From 67-14 sp035502775 (lineage in GTDB: Bacteria; Actinomycetota; Thermoleophilia; Solirubrobacterales; 70-9), in the NCBI GenBank assembly GCA_035502775.1, contig DATJUB010000051.1, forward strand, positions 13,321-77,320: a stretch of DNA of 64,000 nucleotides, read 5' to 3'. Below are positions 1-7,963 of this stretch, one piece after another; position 1 is the first letter of the stretch, and each line of letters starts with the position of its first letter. A model generated the notes under the pieces. It was given only the letters and a program-made list of their open reading frames with translations. It was not told the origin of the DNA and ran no database searches. Both the position numbers and the translations under genes were made by a program.

Positions 1-2
1 CC

Positions 3-1187
3 GGGCGGCTCTCGATGCTGCTGCTGGTCGCGGCCGTCGCGGTCTTCGCGCTGAACCTTCGTCCCGCGATCGTCGCGGTCGGCCCGCTGACCGACCAGCT
101 GCGCGCCGACACCGGCCTCGGCGCCGCCGCGGTGAGCCTGCTCACGACCCTGCCGCTGCTCTGCTTCGGGGCCTTCTCGATGGTCGCGCCACGCCTTTCC
201 CGGCGGGTCGGACTGGAGCCCGCCCTGGCGATCGCCGCGGTGCTGCTGATCGGCGGCTGTGCGCTGCGGCTGCTGCCGCCGGTCGCGACCCTCTTCCTCG
301 GTGCCGGTCTCGCCGGGATCGGGATCGCGATCGGCAACGTGCTGGTCCCGGTCGTGGTCAAGCGGGACTTCCCGCATCACACCGGGCCGATGATGGCGCT
401 CTACTCGGCGATGCTGAACCTCGGAGCGGCACTTGCCGCCGCGCTCTCGGTTCCGCTCGGAAGGGCCCTGAACACGGACTGGCGCCAGACCCTCGCCCTC
501 TGGGGAGTCTTCGCGGTGCTGGCGTTGCTGCTCTGGATCCCGCAGCTTCTGCACCGTGCCCAGCACGTCGGCGCGGGTCCCGACGGGGAGGGCCGCACAG
601 GGGTCTGGCGCTCGCCGCTCGCCTGGGCGGTCGCGATCTTCATGGGCATGCAGTCGCTGGTGTTCTACTCGCTGGCGGCGTGGCTGCCGACCCTGCTGCA
701 GGACCATGGAATGAGCGAGGCCGGTGCCGGTCTGATGGTCTCGATAGTGAGCTTCTGCGGCATCGGGGTTTCGCTCGTCGTCCCGGTGCTGGCGGTGCGG
801 GCCGCGACCCAGACACGGTTCATCCTGTTCTGCGTCGGCTCGTTCGCGCTCGGCCTGATCGGTCTGCTGATCGCGCCGGTCGAGCTGGCCGTGCTGTGGA
901 TGGTCGCGCTGGGGCTCGGTGCCGGCACCGGAATCAGTCTCGCCGTCACCCTGTTCGTGCTGCGTTCGAGAACGACTCGCTGCGCCGCCGATCTCTCCGG
1001 AATGGCCCAGGCCGTCGGATACACGATCGCCGCGGCCGGTCCGCTTCTGGTCGGCACGCTTCACGGTGTGACCGGCGGCTGGAACCTGCCTCTGTTCACG
1101 CTCGGCGCCTTCGTCGTCGTGATTCTCGTGGCCGGCAGGATCGCGACCGAGGACCGGTACGTCGAGGACGACCTTCAGCCGGTCTGA
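3..1187 (+). CDS. MFS transporter, CynX/NimT-like (5' end possibly cut by window)
   Basis: Polytopic membrane protein with about 12 hydrophobic segments. The first segment carries the ALNLRPAIVAVGPL motif typical of the CynX/NimT branch of the major facilitator superfamily (cyanate or nitroimidazole-type transporters). An ATG lies at 15, and CynX of E. coli begins at an equivalent place. The frame is nevertheless open to the window edge, so the real start may lie upstream. The substrate cannot be read from the sequence. The 3' end overlaps the convergent VOC gene by 13 bp. Confidence 0.85.
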   Translation, partial: GRLSMLLLVAAVAVFALNLRPAIVAVGPLTDQLRADTGLGAAAVSLLTTLPLLCFGAFSMVAPRLSRRVGLEPALAIAAVLLIGGCALRLLPPVATLFLGAGLAGIGIAIGNVLVPVVVKRDFPHHTGPMMALYSAMLNLGAALAAALSVPLGRALNTDWRQTLALWGVFAVLALLLWIPQLLHRAQHVGAGPDGEGRTGVWRSPLAWAVAIFMGMQSLVFYSLAAWLPTLLQDHGMSEAGAGLMVSIVSFCGIGVSLVVPVLAVRAATQTRFILFCVGSFALGLIGLLIAPVELAVLWMVALGLGAGTGISLAVTLFVLRSRTTRCAADLSGMAQAVGYTIAAAGPLLVGTLHGVTGGWNLPLFTLGAFVVVILVAGRIATEDRYVEDDLQPV

Positions 1188-1615
1188 TCTGTCTCGGCGA
1201 ACTCGGCCGGACCCTTCTCCGCGGCGACCGGATCCATCCAGAGCACCTCCCAGAGGTGGCCGTCGAGATCGTGGAAGCTGCGCTGGTACATGAAGCCGTA
1301 GTCCTGCGGATCCTTGGCCGGGGTCGCCCCGGCGGCCAATGCCGAGTCGGTGAAGGCATCGACCGCGTCGCGATCCTCGGCGCTGATCGCGATGGTCAGG
1401 GCCGTCGACTGCCTGGCGTCGGCGACCGGCCTGGTGACGAAATCGGCGAAGCGGTTTCTCTGCAGCAGCATCACGAAGGCCTGCTCGCTCACCACCATGC
1501 AGGCGGCCCGCTCATCGCAGAACCGCTCGTCGAACTTGAAGTCCAGTCCTTCGAAGAACCCGCGGCTGGCGGGCAGATCCGTGACGGGCAGATTCAGGAA
1601 GAGCAGACGTGACAT
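1175..1615 (-). CDS. VOC (glyoxalase/bleomycin-resistance) family protein
   Basis: A 146-residue single-domain protein of vicinal-oxygen-chelate type. It opens with the beta-strand LFLNLPVTDLPAS and a helix leading into F-FEGLDF, and closes with the hallmark FHDLDGHLWEVLW, which supplies the usual His/Glu metal-ligand region. Such proteins bind a divalent metal and act on small electrophiles or antibiotics, but no substrate can be assigned. The ATG at 1615 faces the ECF sigma gene, so the two are divergently transcribed with under 90 bp between them. Confidence 0.85.
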   Translation of the reverse strand: MSRLLFLNLPVTDLPASRGFFEGLDFKFDERFCDERAACMVVSEQAFVMLLQRNRFADFVTRPVADARQSTALTIAISAEDRDAVDAFTDSALAAGATPAKDPQDYGFMYQRSFHDLDGHLWEVLWMDPVAAEKGPAEFAETDQTG

Positions 1616-1701
1616 TGATGCCTCCTTGGCATGGGGTCGATGTTCAGCAAGGACGGCCGTCCCCGTTGAAACTCATCGCTCGCGGCCTACAATGGGCCCC
1701 G

Positions 1702-2739
1702 ATGCCGATCTCAGCAACCCGTCAGGCGACCCTCGAGGATGACCTCGAGCGCCTGCGCCCCTCACTCGTCGGATACTGCTACCGGATGCTCGGCTCCGGT
1801 GGGGAGGCCGAGGACGCGACCCAGGAGACGATGCTGCGCGCCTGGCGGCGCTCGGACACGCTCCAGGACCGTGACGCGCTCAAGTCGTGGGTCTTCCGGA
1901 TCGCCACCAACGTCTGTTTCGACCAGCTCGAGTCCCGCAAGCGCCGGGCGCGGCCGGTCGATCTCGCCGAGCCGGGAACCCCGGACTCGCCTCTGGGCAC
2001 CCCGCTCGCCGAATCGGCCTGGATCCTGCCGATCGCGGGCGGGCAGCTGACCGATCCCGAGGCCGATCCGGCGACCCGCCTGGCGGACCGCGAGTCCCTG
2101 CGGCTCGCCTTCGTCGCGGCCCTGCAGCACCTTCCGGCCCGGCAGCGGGTCGTGCTCGTCCTGCGCGAGGTTCTGCGCTGGAGCGCGAAGGAGGTCGCCG
2201 ACCTGCTCGAGACCTCGGTCGCCTCGGTCAACAGCGCCCTTCAGCGGGCGCGGGCGACGCTGGACGAACTGGCGCTCGAGGACGACGAGGCGCCGATCCG
2301 TCCCGACGACGAGGACGAGCGGCGCCTTCTGGAGCAGTATCTCGAGGCCTTCGCCGAGTACGACATCGACCGGATCGTCGCGCTGCTCCGCTACGACGTC
2401 GTCTTCGACATGCCGCCGCTGCCGCTCTGGTTCCGCGGGGCGGAGGAGACCGGCCGTTTCATGCTCGGCCCGGGTGCGGCCTGCCGCGGATCGAAGCTGA
2501 TCGCGGTCACCGCCAACGGCTTTCCCGCCTTCGCCTCATACAAGCCGGACCCGGAGTCGGGCGAGTGGCTGCCCTGGTCGCTGACCATTCTCGAGACCAC
2601 GGTCGATGCCGAGCGGGGCGGACCGGTCATCGCGGGCGTTCACAACTTCCTCCAGCCCTTCATGCCGGAGCTCTTCGACTCGCTGGGGCTGCCGGACCGG
2701 CGGGTCGATGCCGATCCGGTCATTCAGCACCTGTCCTAG
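1702..2739 (+). CDS. ECF RNA polymerase sigma factor with C-terminal SnoaL-like domain (TIGR02960-like)
   Basis: A 345-residue sigma-70 family protein. Sigma region 2 is at about residues 10-80 (GYCYRMLGSGGEAEDATQET, then SWVFRIATNVCFD). Region 4 is at about 120-185 (LQHLPARQRVVLVLREVL...EVADLLETSVASVNSALQRAR). A SnoaL/NTF2-like fold follows (EQYLEAFAEYDIDRIVALL...). This architecture matches SigG/ECF56-type factors, where the tail modulates activity in place of an anti-sigma partner. The ATG at 1702 was chosen because upstream in-frame codons encode non-family sequence; the longer reading from 1609 is unlikely. No anti-sigma gene is adjacent, which fits the family. Confidence 0.9.
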   Translation: MPISATRQATLEDDLERLRPSLVGYCYRMLGSGGEAEDATQETMLRAWRRSDTLQDRDALKSWVFRIATNVCFDQLESRKRRARPVDLAEPGTPDSPLGTPLAESAWILPIAGGQLTDPEADPATRLADRESLRLAFVAALQHLPARQRVVLVLREVLRWSAKEVADLLETSVASVNSALQRARATLDELALEDDEAPIRPDDEDERRLLEQYLEAFAEYDIDRIVALLRYDVVFDMPPLPLWFRGAEETGRFMLGPGAACRGSKLIAVTANGFPAFASYKPDPESGEWLPWSLTILETTVDAERGGPVIAGVHNFLQPFMPELFDSLGLPDRRVDADPVIQHLS

Positions 2740-2875
2740 GCGAAACGGAGGCCGAAGAGGCCTTGACAAAAAGAGGGGTCTGGAACCGGCCTGGTTACGT
2801 TCCGCAGCCTCTCGGGCATGGAAACCGCGGGTAGCTTGGCGAGAGGTCCATCGAATGCAGCAGGAGGGGATTGAG

Positions 2876-4663
2876 TTGAAGCTCGCCAGTTCGAAGCGAA
2901 TGATCGGCACCGGTGCGACGGCGGCCATCGCGGCAGCGGTCGCGATGATCCTGCTGTCGCCGTCAGCCATGGCGCAGGCCAAGGTGAAGCCCGCCTCCGA
3001 GGTGCTGAGCAACGGAAAGATCTACACGGTGGCCGGTCCCCAGACCTGGGCCAGCGCGATCGCGATCCGGGGTGGCAAGATCGTCGCGGTTGGCGGCAAG
3101 GGCGAAGTGCGGCCGTACATCGGACCCGAGACCAAGGTCACGAACCTCAAGGGACGCATGGTCATGCCCGGCCTCCAGGACGGTCACTCCCATCCGATCT
3201 CCGGTGGAGAGAGCCTCAGCGCCTGCGGCCTCGGATACGAAAGCCTGACCGTCGAGCAGCTGCGATCCCGCATCCAGGAATGCCTCGATGCCTCCGCCGA
3301 CAAGGAGCCGGACGGCTGGCTGGATGTCGGCGCCTGGAACGCGGAACAGACCCTCCCAGCCGGCACGGTGGTGACCAAGGAAGCGCTTGAGGGCCTCGAC
3401 ACCCAGCGACCGATCCTCCTCCAGAACTCCGACGGCCACAAGTCCCTGGTCAACGCGCGCGGACTGGCACTCGCCGGGATCGACGCGAACACACCGAACC
3501 CGCCGGGCGGAGTGATCGACCGGGATTCCGAAGGTGAAGCCACCGGGCTGCTCTTCGAAGGCGCACAGAACCTGGCCCGCGCCCTGATCCCGTCGGCTTC
3601 ATTCGAAGATCGGGTCGGTTTCGCCAAGACGGCTCTGGACGCCATGAACAGCGAGGGCATCACTTCGGCGCTCGACGCCAACGGCGGCGCCGACGCGCTC
3701 AAGGCGTACGACGTCCTGCGCAGGCGCGGCGATCTGGGACTGCGGCTGGAGGTGGGCACGGTCCTCGGGACCGAATCCGCGAAACGGATCCCCACGGTGC
3801 TTCGCGAACAGCGAAAGCTGAAGCAGAAGTACAAGGGGCTTCTCCGCGCCGGGCTGATCAAGATCTTCGCCGACGGCGTGGTCGAGGCACCGGCTCAGAC
3901 GGCCGCGCTGCTGAAGCCGTACCTGGTGAAGAAGGGCGGCAAGTGGGTCCCGGGAAAGAACCGGGGCGAGCTGCAGATCACCCAGAAGCTGATGAACAAG
4001 CTGACGATCGCGTTCAACCGGAAGGGCTTCCAGGTTCACGTGCACGCCATCGGCGACCGCGGCGTCCGCAACGCCCTCAACGCGTTCGCCGCCTCACGGA
4101 AGGCCAACCGGACCAAGGGCTGGGGGAATCGCAACTCGATCACCCACCTCCAGATGGTCGATCCGAAGGACTATCCGCGCTTCCGGCGGCTCAAGGTCAT
4201 CCCGAGCATGGAGTTCCAGTGGTTCCAGCGTGACAGCTACACGGTCGACGCGGTCGAGGACTACATCGGCCCGGAGCGTTTCAAGCGCATGTACCCCGCG
4301 AAGAGCCTGATCGACAACGGCGCCAAGCTCGCCGGGGGCAGTGACTGGCCGGTGGATCCGCTCTTCCCGTGGTACGCGATCGAACGGGCCGTGACCCGGA
4401 CGGCGGACTCCTGGTACGGCTACGCCGACAGCCCGCTCAACGCGAACCAGGCGATCTCACTCCGGCAGGCTCTGCGCGCCTACACGTTGAACAGCGCCTT
4501 CCAGATGAAGCAGGACCGCACGACGGGCTCGCTGGAGAAGGGCAAGCAGGCCGACCTGATCGTGCTCGACCAGAATCTGTTCAACATCAATCCGGGCAAG
4601 ATCGCCGACACCAAGGTCCTGAAGACGATGCTCGCCGGAAAGGTCGTGTACGAAGCGAAGTAG
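2876..4663 (+). CDS. secreted amidohydrolase, YtcJ-like (amidohydrolase family 3)
   Basis: A 595-residue TIM-barrel metal-dependent hydrolase. The start is TTG at 2876, placed 6 nt after a strong AGGAGGGG ribosome binding site; the ATG at 2855 lies upstream of that site. An N-terminal signal peptide is clear (K-rich start, hydrophobic AAIAAAVAMILL, then AMAQA). The first metal motif is GLQDGHSHP, followed by HVHAIGDRG and SDWPVDPL, all typical of YtcJ-type proteins. The C-terminal composite beta-domain ends TKVLKTML-GKVVYE. The substrate is unknown; the family includes formamide and N-substituted amide hydrolases. A paralogue starts at 12910. Confidence 0.88.
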   Translation: MKLASSKRMIGTGATAAIAAAVAMILLSPSAMAQAKVKPASEVLSNGKIYTVAGPQTWASAIAIRGGKIVAVGGKGEVRPYIGPETKVTNLKGRMVMPGLQDGHSHPISGGESLSACGLGYESLTVEQLRSRIQECLDASADKEPDGWLDVGAWNAEQTLPAGTVVTKEALEGLDTQRPILLQNSDGHKSLVNARGLALAGIDANTPNPPGGVIDRDSEGEATGLLFEGAQNLARALIPSASFEDRVGFAKTALDAMNSEGITSALDANGGADALKAYDVLRRRGDLGLRLEVGTVLGTESAKRIPTVLREQRKLKQKYKGLLRAGLIKIFADGVVEAPAQTAALLKPYLVKKGGKWVPGKNRGELQITQKLMNKLTIAFNRKGFQVHVHAIGDRGVRNALNAFAASRKANRTKGWGNRNSITHLQMVDPKDYPRFRRLKVIPSMEFQWFQRDSYTVDAVEDYIGPERFKRMYPAKSLIDNGAKLAGGSDWPVDPLFPWYAIERAVTRTADSWYGYADSPLNANQAISLRQALRAYTLNSAFQMKQDRTTGSLEKGKQADLIVLDQNLFNINPGKIADTKVLKTMLAGKVVYEAK

Positions 4664-4708
4664 AAGGTGGGCACGGATCACGTCTGCCTTTTGTGATTCC
4701 CTTCTGAG

Positions 4709-5380
4709 GTGCGTCTGATCGTTGCCCGCTGCGAGGCCCGCTACACCGGCCGTCTCGACACCTTCCTGCCCGAAGCCCTCCGCCTGGTGATGATCAAGTC
4801 GGACGGCTCGGTGATGATCCATGCCGACACCGGCGGCTACAAGCCGCAGAACTGGATGACGCCACCGACCACGATCGAGGAGGAAGACGGCCTGATCGTG
4901 GTGACCAAGCGGGCCGGGACGACCGAGGACCGGGTCGAGATCAGGATCAGCGAAGTCCTTTCCGACGTGACCCACGACATGGGGGAGGCCGCGTCCCTCG
5001 AGCGCGACGGGGTGGAGGCACACCTTCAGGAGCTGCTGGCCGAGCAGCCCCATTGGTGCGGTGAAGGTCTGCGGCTGGTCCGCCGGGAGTGGCCGACGGA
5101 CATCGGTCCGGTCGACCTGATGTGCAAGGACCCCGACGACAACTGGGTCGCGGTCGAGATCAAGCGGGTCGCGACGATCGAGGCGGTCGAGCAGATCACG
5201 CGATACCTGGAACGCATCCAGCTCGAGCCGTCGATGGCCGGCTGCCGCGGCGTTCTCGTCGCGCAATCGATCAAGCCCCAGGCCCGGACCCTGGCCGAGG
5301 GTCGGGGCATTCCCTGCGTCGAGGTGGATCTCGCCGTGCTTCGCGGCGAACGCGAACCGGACCTGACCCTTTTCGCCTGA
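4709..5380 (+). CDS. nucS: mismatch-specific endonuclease NucS (EndoMS)
   Basis: A 223-residue protein, the usual NucS length. The N-terminal half is the DNA-binding domain (RLIVARCEARYTGRL, then MIKSDGSVMIHADTGGYKPQNWM). The C-terminal half is a RecB-like nuclease with the metal and catalytic residues in the D-x(n)-VAVEIKRV region, followed by EQITRYLERI. NucS cuts both strands at mismatches and is the non-MutS/MutL mismatch-repair enzyme of many actinobacteria and archaea. The last residues, DLTLFA, resemble the C-terminal clamp-binding peptide of this family. The start is GTG at 4709. Confidence 0.95.
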   Translation: MRLIVARCEARYTGRLDTFLPEALRLVMIKSDGSVMIHADTGGYKPQNWMTPPTTIEEEDGLIVVTKRAGTTEDRVEIRISEVLSDVTHDMGEAASLERDGVEAHLQELLAEQPHWCGEGLRLVRREWPTDIGPVDLMCKDPDDNWVAVEIKRVATIEAVEQITRYLERIQLEPSMAGCRGVLVAQSIKPQARTLAEGRGIPCVEVDLAVLRGEREPDLTLFA

Positions 5381-5400
5381 ACCTCAGGTCGGCTGTGGGG

Positions 5401-5688
5401 TCACCACATGCCCGGAGAAAGCCATAGGACCACGTCCAGCGGAGAGCTGCCGGAGAGGGTGAGGTACTCGACGTAGATGATCGCCGCGCCCGCGAAAGGC
5501 AGCGCGATCCTCGCCCAGAGCGGCAGGCTCTTGATCCGGGCACCGAAGGTCTGCTTTCCGGGAGGATCACCGGCGGTCTCCAGCAGCCACTTCTCCCCGT
5601 TCCACCAGCGCCAGGCGCCGACACCGAGAGGATCCAGCTTCCAGCCGGGTTCGGTGTCGGGCGGACTTTCGAGATCTGCGACGCTCAT
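5401..5688 (-). CDS. small DUF2510-like membrane protein
   Basis: A 95-residue protein. The N-terminal half (PGWKLDPLGVGAWRWWNGEKWL) resembles the DUF2510 motif, a short aromatic repeat common in actinobacterial membrane proteins. One or two hydrophobic segments follow (ARIALPFAGAAIIYVEYL, then PLDVVLWLSPG). The ATG at 5688 is preceded by a GGGAGAG-type binding site. It lies 56 nt downstream of the MetE-like gene on the same strand and may share its riboswitch-controlled transcript. The function is unknown. Confidence 0.7.
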   Translation of the reverse strand: MSVADLESPPDTEPGWKLDPLGVGAWRWWNGEKWLLETAGDPPGKQTFGARIKSLPLWARIALPFAGAAIIYVEYLTLSGSSPLDVVLWLSPGMW

Positions 5689-5744
5689 CTGGCTCTCCCT
5701 GCTGATCGGTAAATTCGAGGAGGTTCCTCCCCCGCGGGTGAAGC

Positions 5745-6653
5745 CTATCCGTGGACCGCCGTGGAGGCCCGCATCTTCCGGGCGACGTCGCTCAGCGCCG
5801 TCGCCACCTCGTACTCGCGTCCCGGCGACATGCGCCCGGTCCCGCAGGACGCCGTGACCAGGCTGCGCTCCCGCGCGGCGGGCACCCGGCTGAGTGCCGC
5901 TCCGAGCCGGGAGTTGGCCTGGATCGCGTGTTCCTGGCGGTGGGCCGAGATCGCGCCCCAGGCGACCATTCCGTCCTTGGCGATCAGCCGGTTGAGCACC
6001 GATGCCGCCCGCCGGTCGATCCTCTCCAGAGTGAGGTCGAAGGAGAGCACCTGGGGCTCGGCCCGCTCGACCAGGTCCCACGGCACCGCGCAGCAGAGGT
6101 GGAGGCCCCAGGCGGGGGCGATCGCGCGCAGGGGATCCCAGACCGACTCGGTGCCATCGGACCCGAAAAGTGCCATCGCCGGTTCGTCGATCAGCAGCAG
6201 GGTGGACAGCCCGCGTTCGGCGAGGATCGCGATCTGTCCCGCGACGTTGGCCGTGAGCCAGGTCGAGACCTCCCGGGCCAGACTCAGGGTCCGGGCCCGG
6301 CCCGGGTGTACACCGCCCTGGCGCTCCAGGGCCAGGGCGAGGGTCGCCGGCCCGGTCACCTGGAGCTTCACCACGCCGTTCCCGGGAGGGTGACGTTCCA
6401 CCTGTTCGAGAAAGGACGGCCAGACGAGAGGCCGCTCGCGATCACGCTCCGGCGACCATCCGCAGAGCTGAGGGTCGGCACCCAGCCACTCGGAGATCAT
6501 GTCGCCCTCCACCCGTGGGAGCTGTGGACAGAACGGCAGCTCGTAGCCCACGCAGGCGTGATTCGCGGCAAGGGCGGGATCGGTGAACGGCAGGCTGCCG
6601 ATTCCGGTGGTCGACCAGGGTTCGATCCGGTCGAGAACGGCTGTGCGGGTCAT
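5745..6653 (-). CDS. MetE C-terminal-like (UROD/MetE superfamily) methyltransferase, short form
   Basis: A 302-residue protein covering only the catalytic half of cobalamin-independent methionine synthase; full MetE is about 750 residues. It opens with the core signature TTGIGSLPFTDP. Candidate zinc ligands are the His and Cys in LHLCCA and the Cys in TASCGTGR. The usual glutamate ligand region reads LSFDLTL, so the fourth ligand is unclear. Short core-MetE proteins are known to make methionine from alternative methyl donors, but which donor is used here cannot be read. AAGGAG lies 6 nt before the ATG. The cobalamin riboswitch directly upstream argues for a role in methionine or C1 metabolism. 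Confidence 0.75.
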   Translation of the reverse strand: MTRTAVLDRIEPWSTTGIGSLPFTDPALAANHACVGYELPFCPQLPRVEGDMISEWLGADPQLCGWSPERDRERPLVWPSFLEQVERHPPGNGVVKLQVTGPATLALALERQGGVHPGRARTLSLAREVSTWLTANVAGQIAILAERGLSTLLLIDEPAMALFGSDGTESVWDPLRAIAPAWGLHLCCAVPWDLVERAEPQVLSFDLTLERIDRRAASVLNRLIAKDGMVAWGAISAHRQEHAIQANSRLGAALSRVPAARERSLVTASCGTGRMSPGREYEVATALSDVARKMRASTAVHG

Positions 6654-6672
6654 CGGGTGCTCCTTGCTCCGG

Positions 6673-6693
6673 GCGGCCCGGTCGCGGGGCCGC
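6673..6693 (-). promoter_or_regulatory. hairpin between riboswitch and start codon (possible expression platform)
   Basis: Perfect 7-bp stem (GCGGCCC at 6673-6679 pairing with GGGCCGC at 6687-6693) with a 7-nt loop. It lies between the cobalamin aptamer and the AAGGAG site of the MetE-like gene. There is no U-tract, so control of translation or Rho access is more likely than intrinsic termination. Confidence 0.45.
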
Positions 6694-6721
6694 TGTTGTC
6701 GGTCCGCACCGGAGGTACCGG

Positions 6722-6885
6722 GCGGGAAGTCGACAGGTCTTCGGACTAGGACGCCTTGGAGGGTCAGCCTTCCCAGATCAGATCGGTCCAGTGGCCACGT
6801 TGACTCTCCGAACGTCCCTACCGCTGCGCGTCAGTTCCGGAATTTGACCGGATTCCCTGACCCCGAACGTGGGGCACGATCGACT
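6722..6885 (-). promoter_or_regulatory. cobalamin (B12) riboswitch
   Basis: Read on the minus strand, the leader shows the conserved order of the cobalamin aptamer. First comes GTGCCCC...GGGGTCAGGGAAT, then CCGGTCAAATTCCGG, then a GACGCGCAGCGGT core. Next are GCCACTGG and GGGAAGG, and finally the B12 box AGTCCGAAGACCTGTC near the 3' end. The spacing and order fit the family, although the core differs slightly from the usual CCCGC-CACTGT. Cobalamin binding would be expected to reduce expression of the downstream MetE-like gene. Confidence 0.9.
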
Positions 6886-7033
6886 TTGTCTCGAACGATA
6901 GCCGGTCGGGAGGCTCAGCGAGACAGGTTGAAACATCTTCGGGACCGATCAGGTTTCAGGGCCGGAAACCCGGGTAGTACCCAGGCGAGCGGGATCGGGC
7001 CCGCAGGAACTCAGAGCAGGGGGTAGATGGCAG

Positions 7034-7963
7034 ATGAAGGCTTTTCTCGGGGCGAGCGTCATGGTCTTGGCGTTCGCCTTCATGGCGACCGCGAGCGCCG
7101 AGGCGAAACCCAAGCGCGCCGGTGGGAAGACGTACGTGTATGGCCTCTGCGGGCCGAACGTCTGCCGGGTCGACGCCAAGACCCGCCGTTCGAAGATCGT
7201 TCTGCGGCGATCGACCGGGAAGGAGTACCGGGCCGTCGCCGCGTCACCCAGCGGCAGCACTCTCGCCTTCACCTATGACGGTGAGCTCTTCCGCAGCGGC
7301 CGGGACGGCCGCGGCCGACGCAAGCTCGACCAGGGCGGATTCAACCCCCGGCAGGTCGCGATCAGCCGGAACGGCCGTGATGTGTCCTGGTTCGCGAGCA
7401 TCAATTCACAGCAGTGCTACTACGATCCGATCAGCGGCTTTCCCACCTGTTACCCGGTGGTCTACGACTACCTGTTCCGGCAGGGACTTTCCGATCGTGA
7501 GTCGGATTCACTCTCCGGCAACCAGTTCACCTCGGGCTGGTATCGCGGACAGCTGATCGCGCAGGTCGAGCCCGACGAGGGCACCGACGACTACATCTGC
7601 GCGCTCGACGGCGAAGGCGACTGCACCCGGACCCTGGCGTCCCGCGCCGGACGGGCCTATTCCAGCCCGACCACATCGCCCGACGGGCGCTACCTCGCGG
7701 TCGTCTCCGAACCGGCCCCGCCCGAGGACGGCGACATGGACTACGAGGGCCGCATCGAGATCTTCAACGCGGCCAACGGCACCCACATCCGCAACCTCAC
7801 CACCGGCGTGAAGGACGACACACCGATCTTCAGTCCGGACGGCCGGTCGGTCGCCTTCAACCGGGGCGACGACGTGCTGTCGCGTTCGGTGCGGGGCGGC
7901 AGGCAGAAACTGATCAAACGCGACATGACCCTGACCGGGCCCAGCTGGGCCCGGGGAAAGTGA
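7034..7963 (+). CDS. secreted TolB/WD40-like beta-propeller protein
   Basis: A 309-residue protein with a signal peptide (hydrophobic SVMVLAFAFMATASAEA, cleavage near residue 24). It contains propeller blades recognisable as S-P-S-G-S-T-LAFTYDGELF, ISRNGRDVSWFAS, TSPDGRYLAVVS and FSPDGRSVAFNRGDD, which are TolB-like beta strands. It is probably extracytoplasmic and binds a ligand or protein; no enzyme motif is visible. It overlaps the NHL gene by 4 bp (GTGA), so the two are translationally coupled. Confidence 0.8.
   Translation: MKAFLGASVMVLAFAFMATASAEAKPKRAGGKTYVYGLCGPNVCRVDAKTRRSKIVLRRSTGKEYRAVAASPSGSTLAFTYDGELFRSGRDGRGRRKLDQGGFNPRQVAISRNGRDVSWFASINSQQCYYDPISGFPTCYPVVYDYLFRQGLSDRESDSLSGNQFTSGWYRGQLIAQVEPDEGTDDYICALDGEGDCTRTLASRAGRAYSSPTTSPDGRYLAVVSEPAPPEDGDMDYEGRIEIFNAANGTHIRNLTTGVKDDTPIFSPDGRSVAFNRGDDVLSRSVRGGRQKLIKRDMTLTGPSWARGK

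Noticed and set aside
2763..2768. TTGACA upstream of the first amidohydrolase as a -35 box
   Set aside because: No acceptable -10 hexamer at 16-19 bp spacing, so no promoter is called.
6901..7033. Leader before the TolB-like gene considered as a riboswitch (c-di-GMP or other)
   Set aside because: Only a simple TGAAAC/GTTTCA hairpin is visible and no conserved aptamer blocks.
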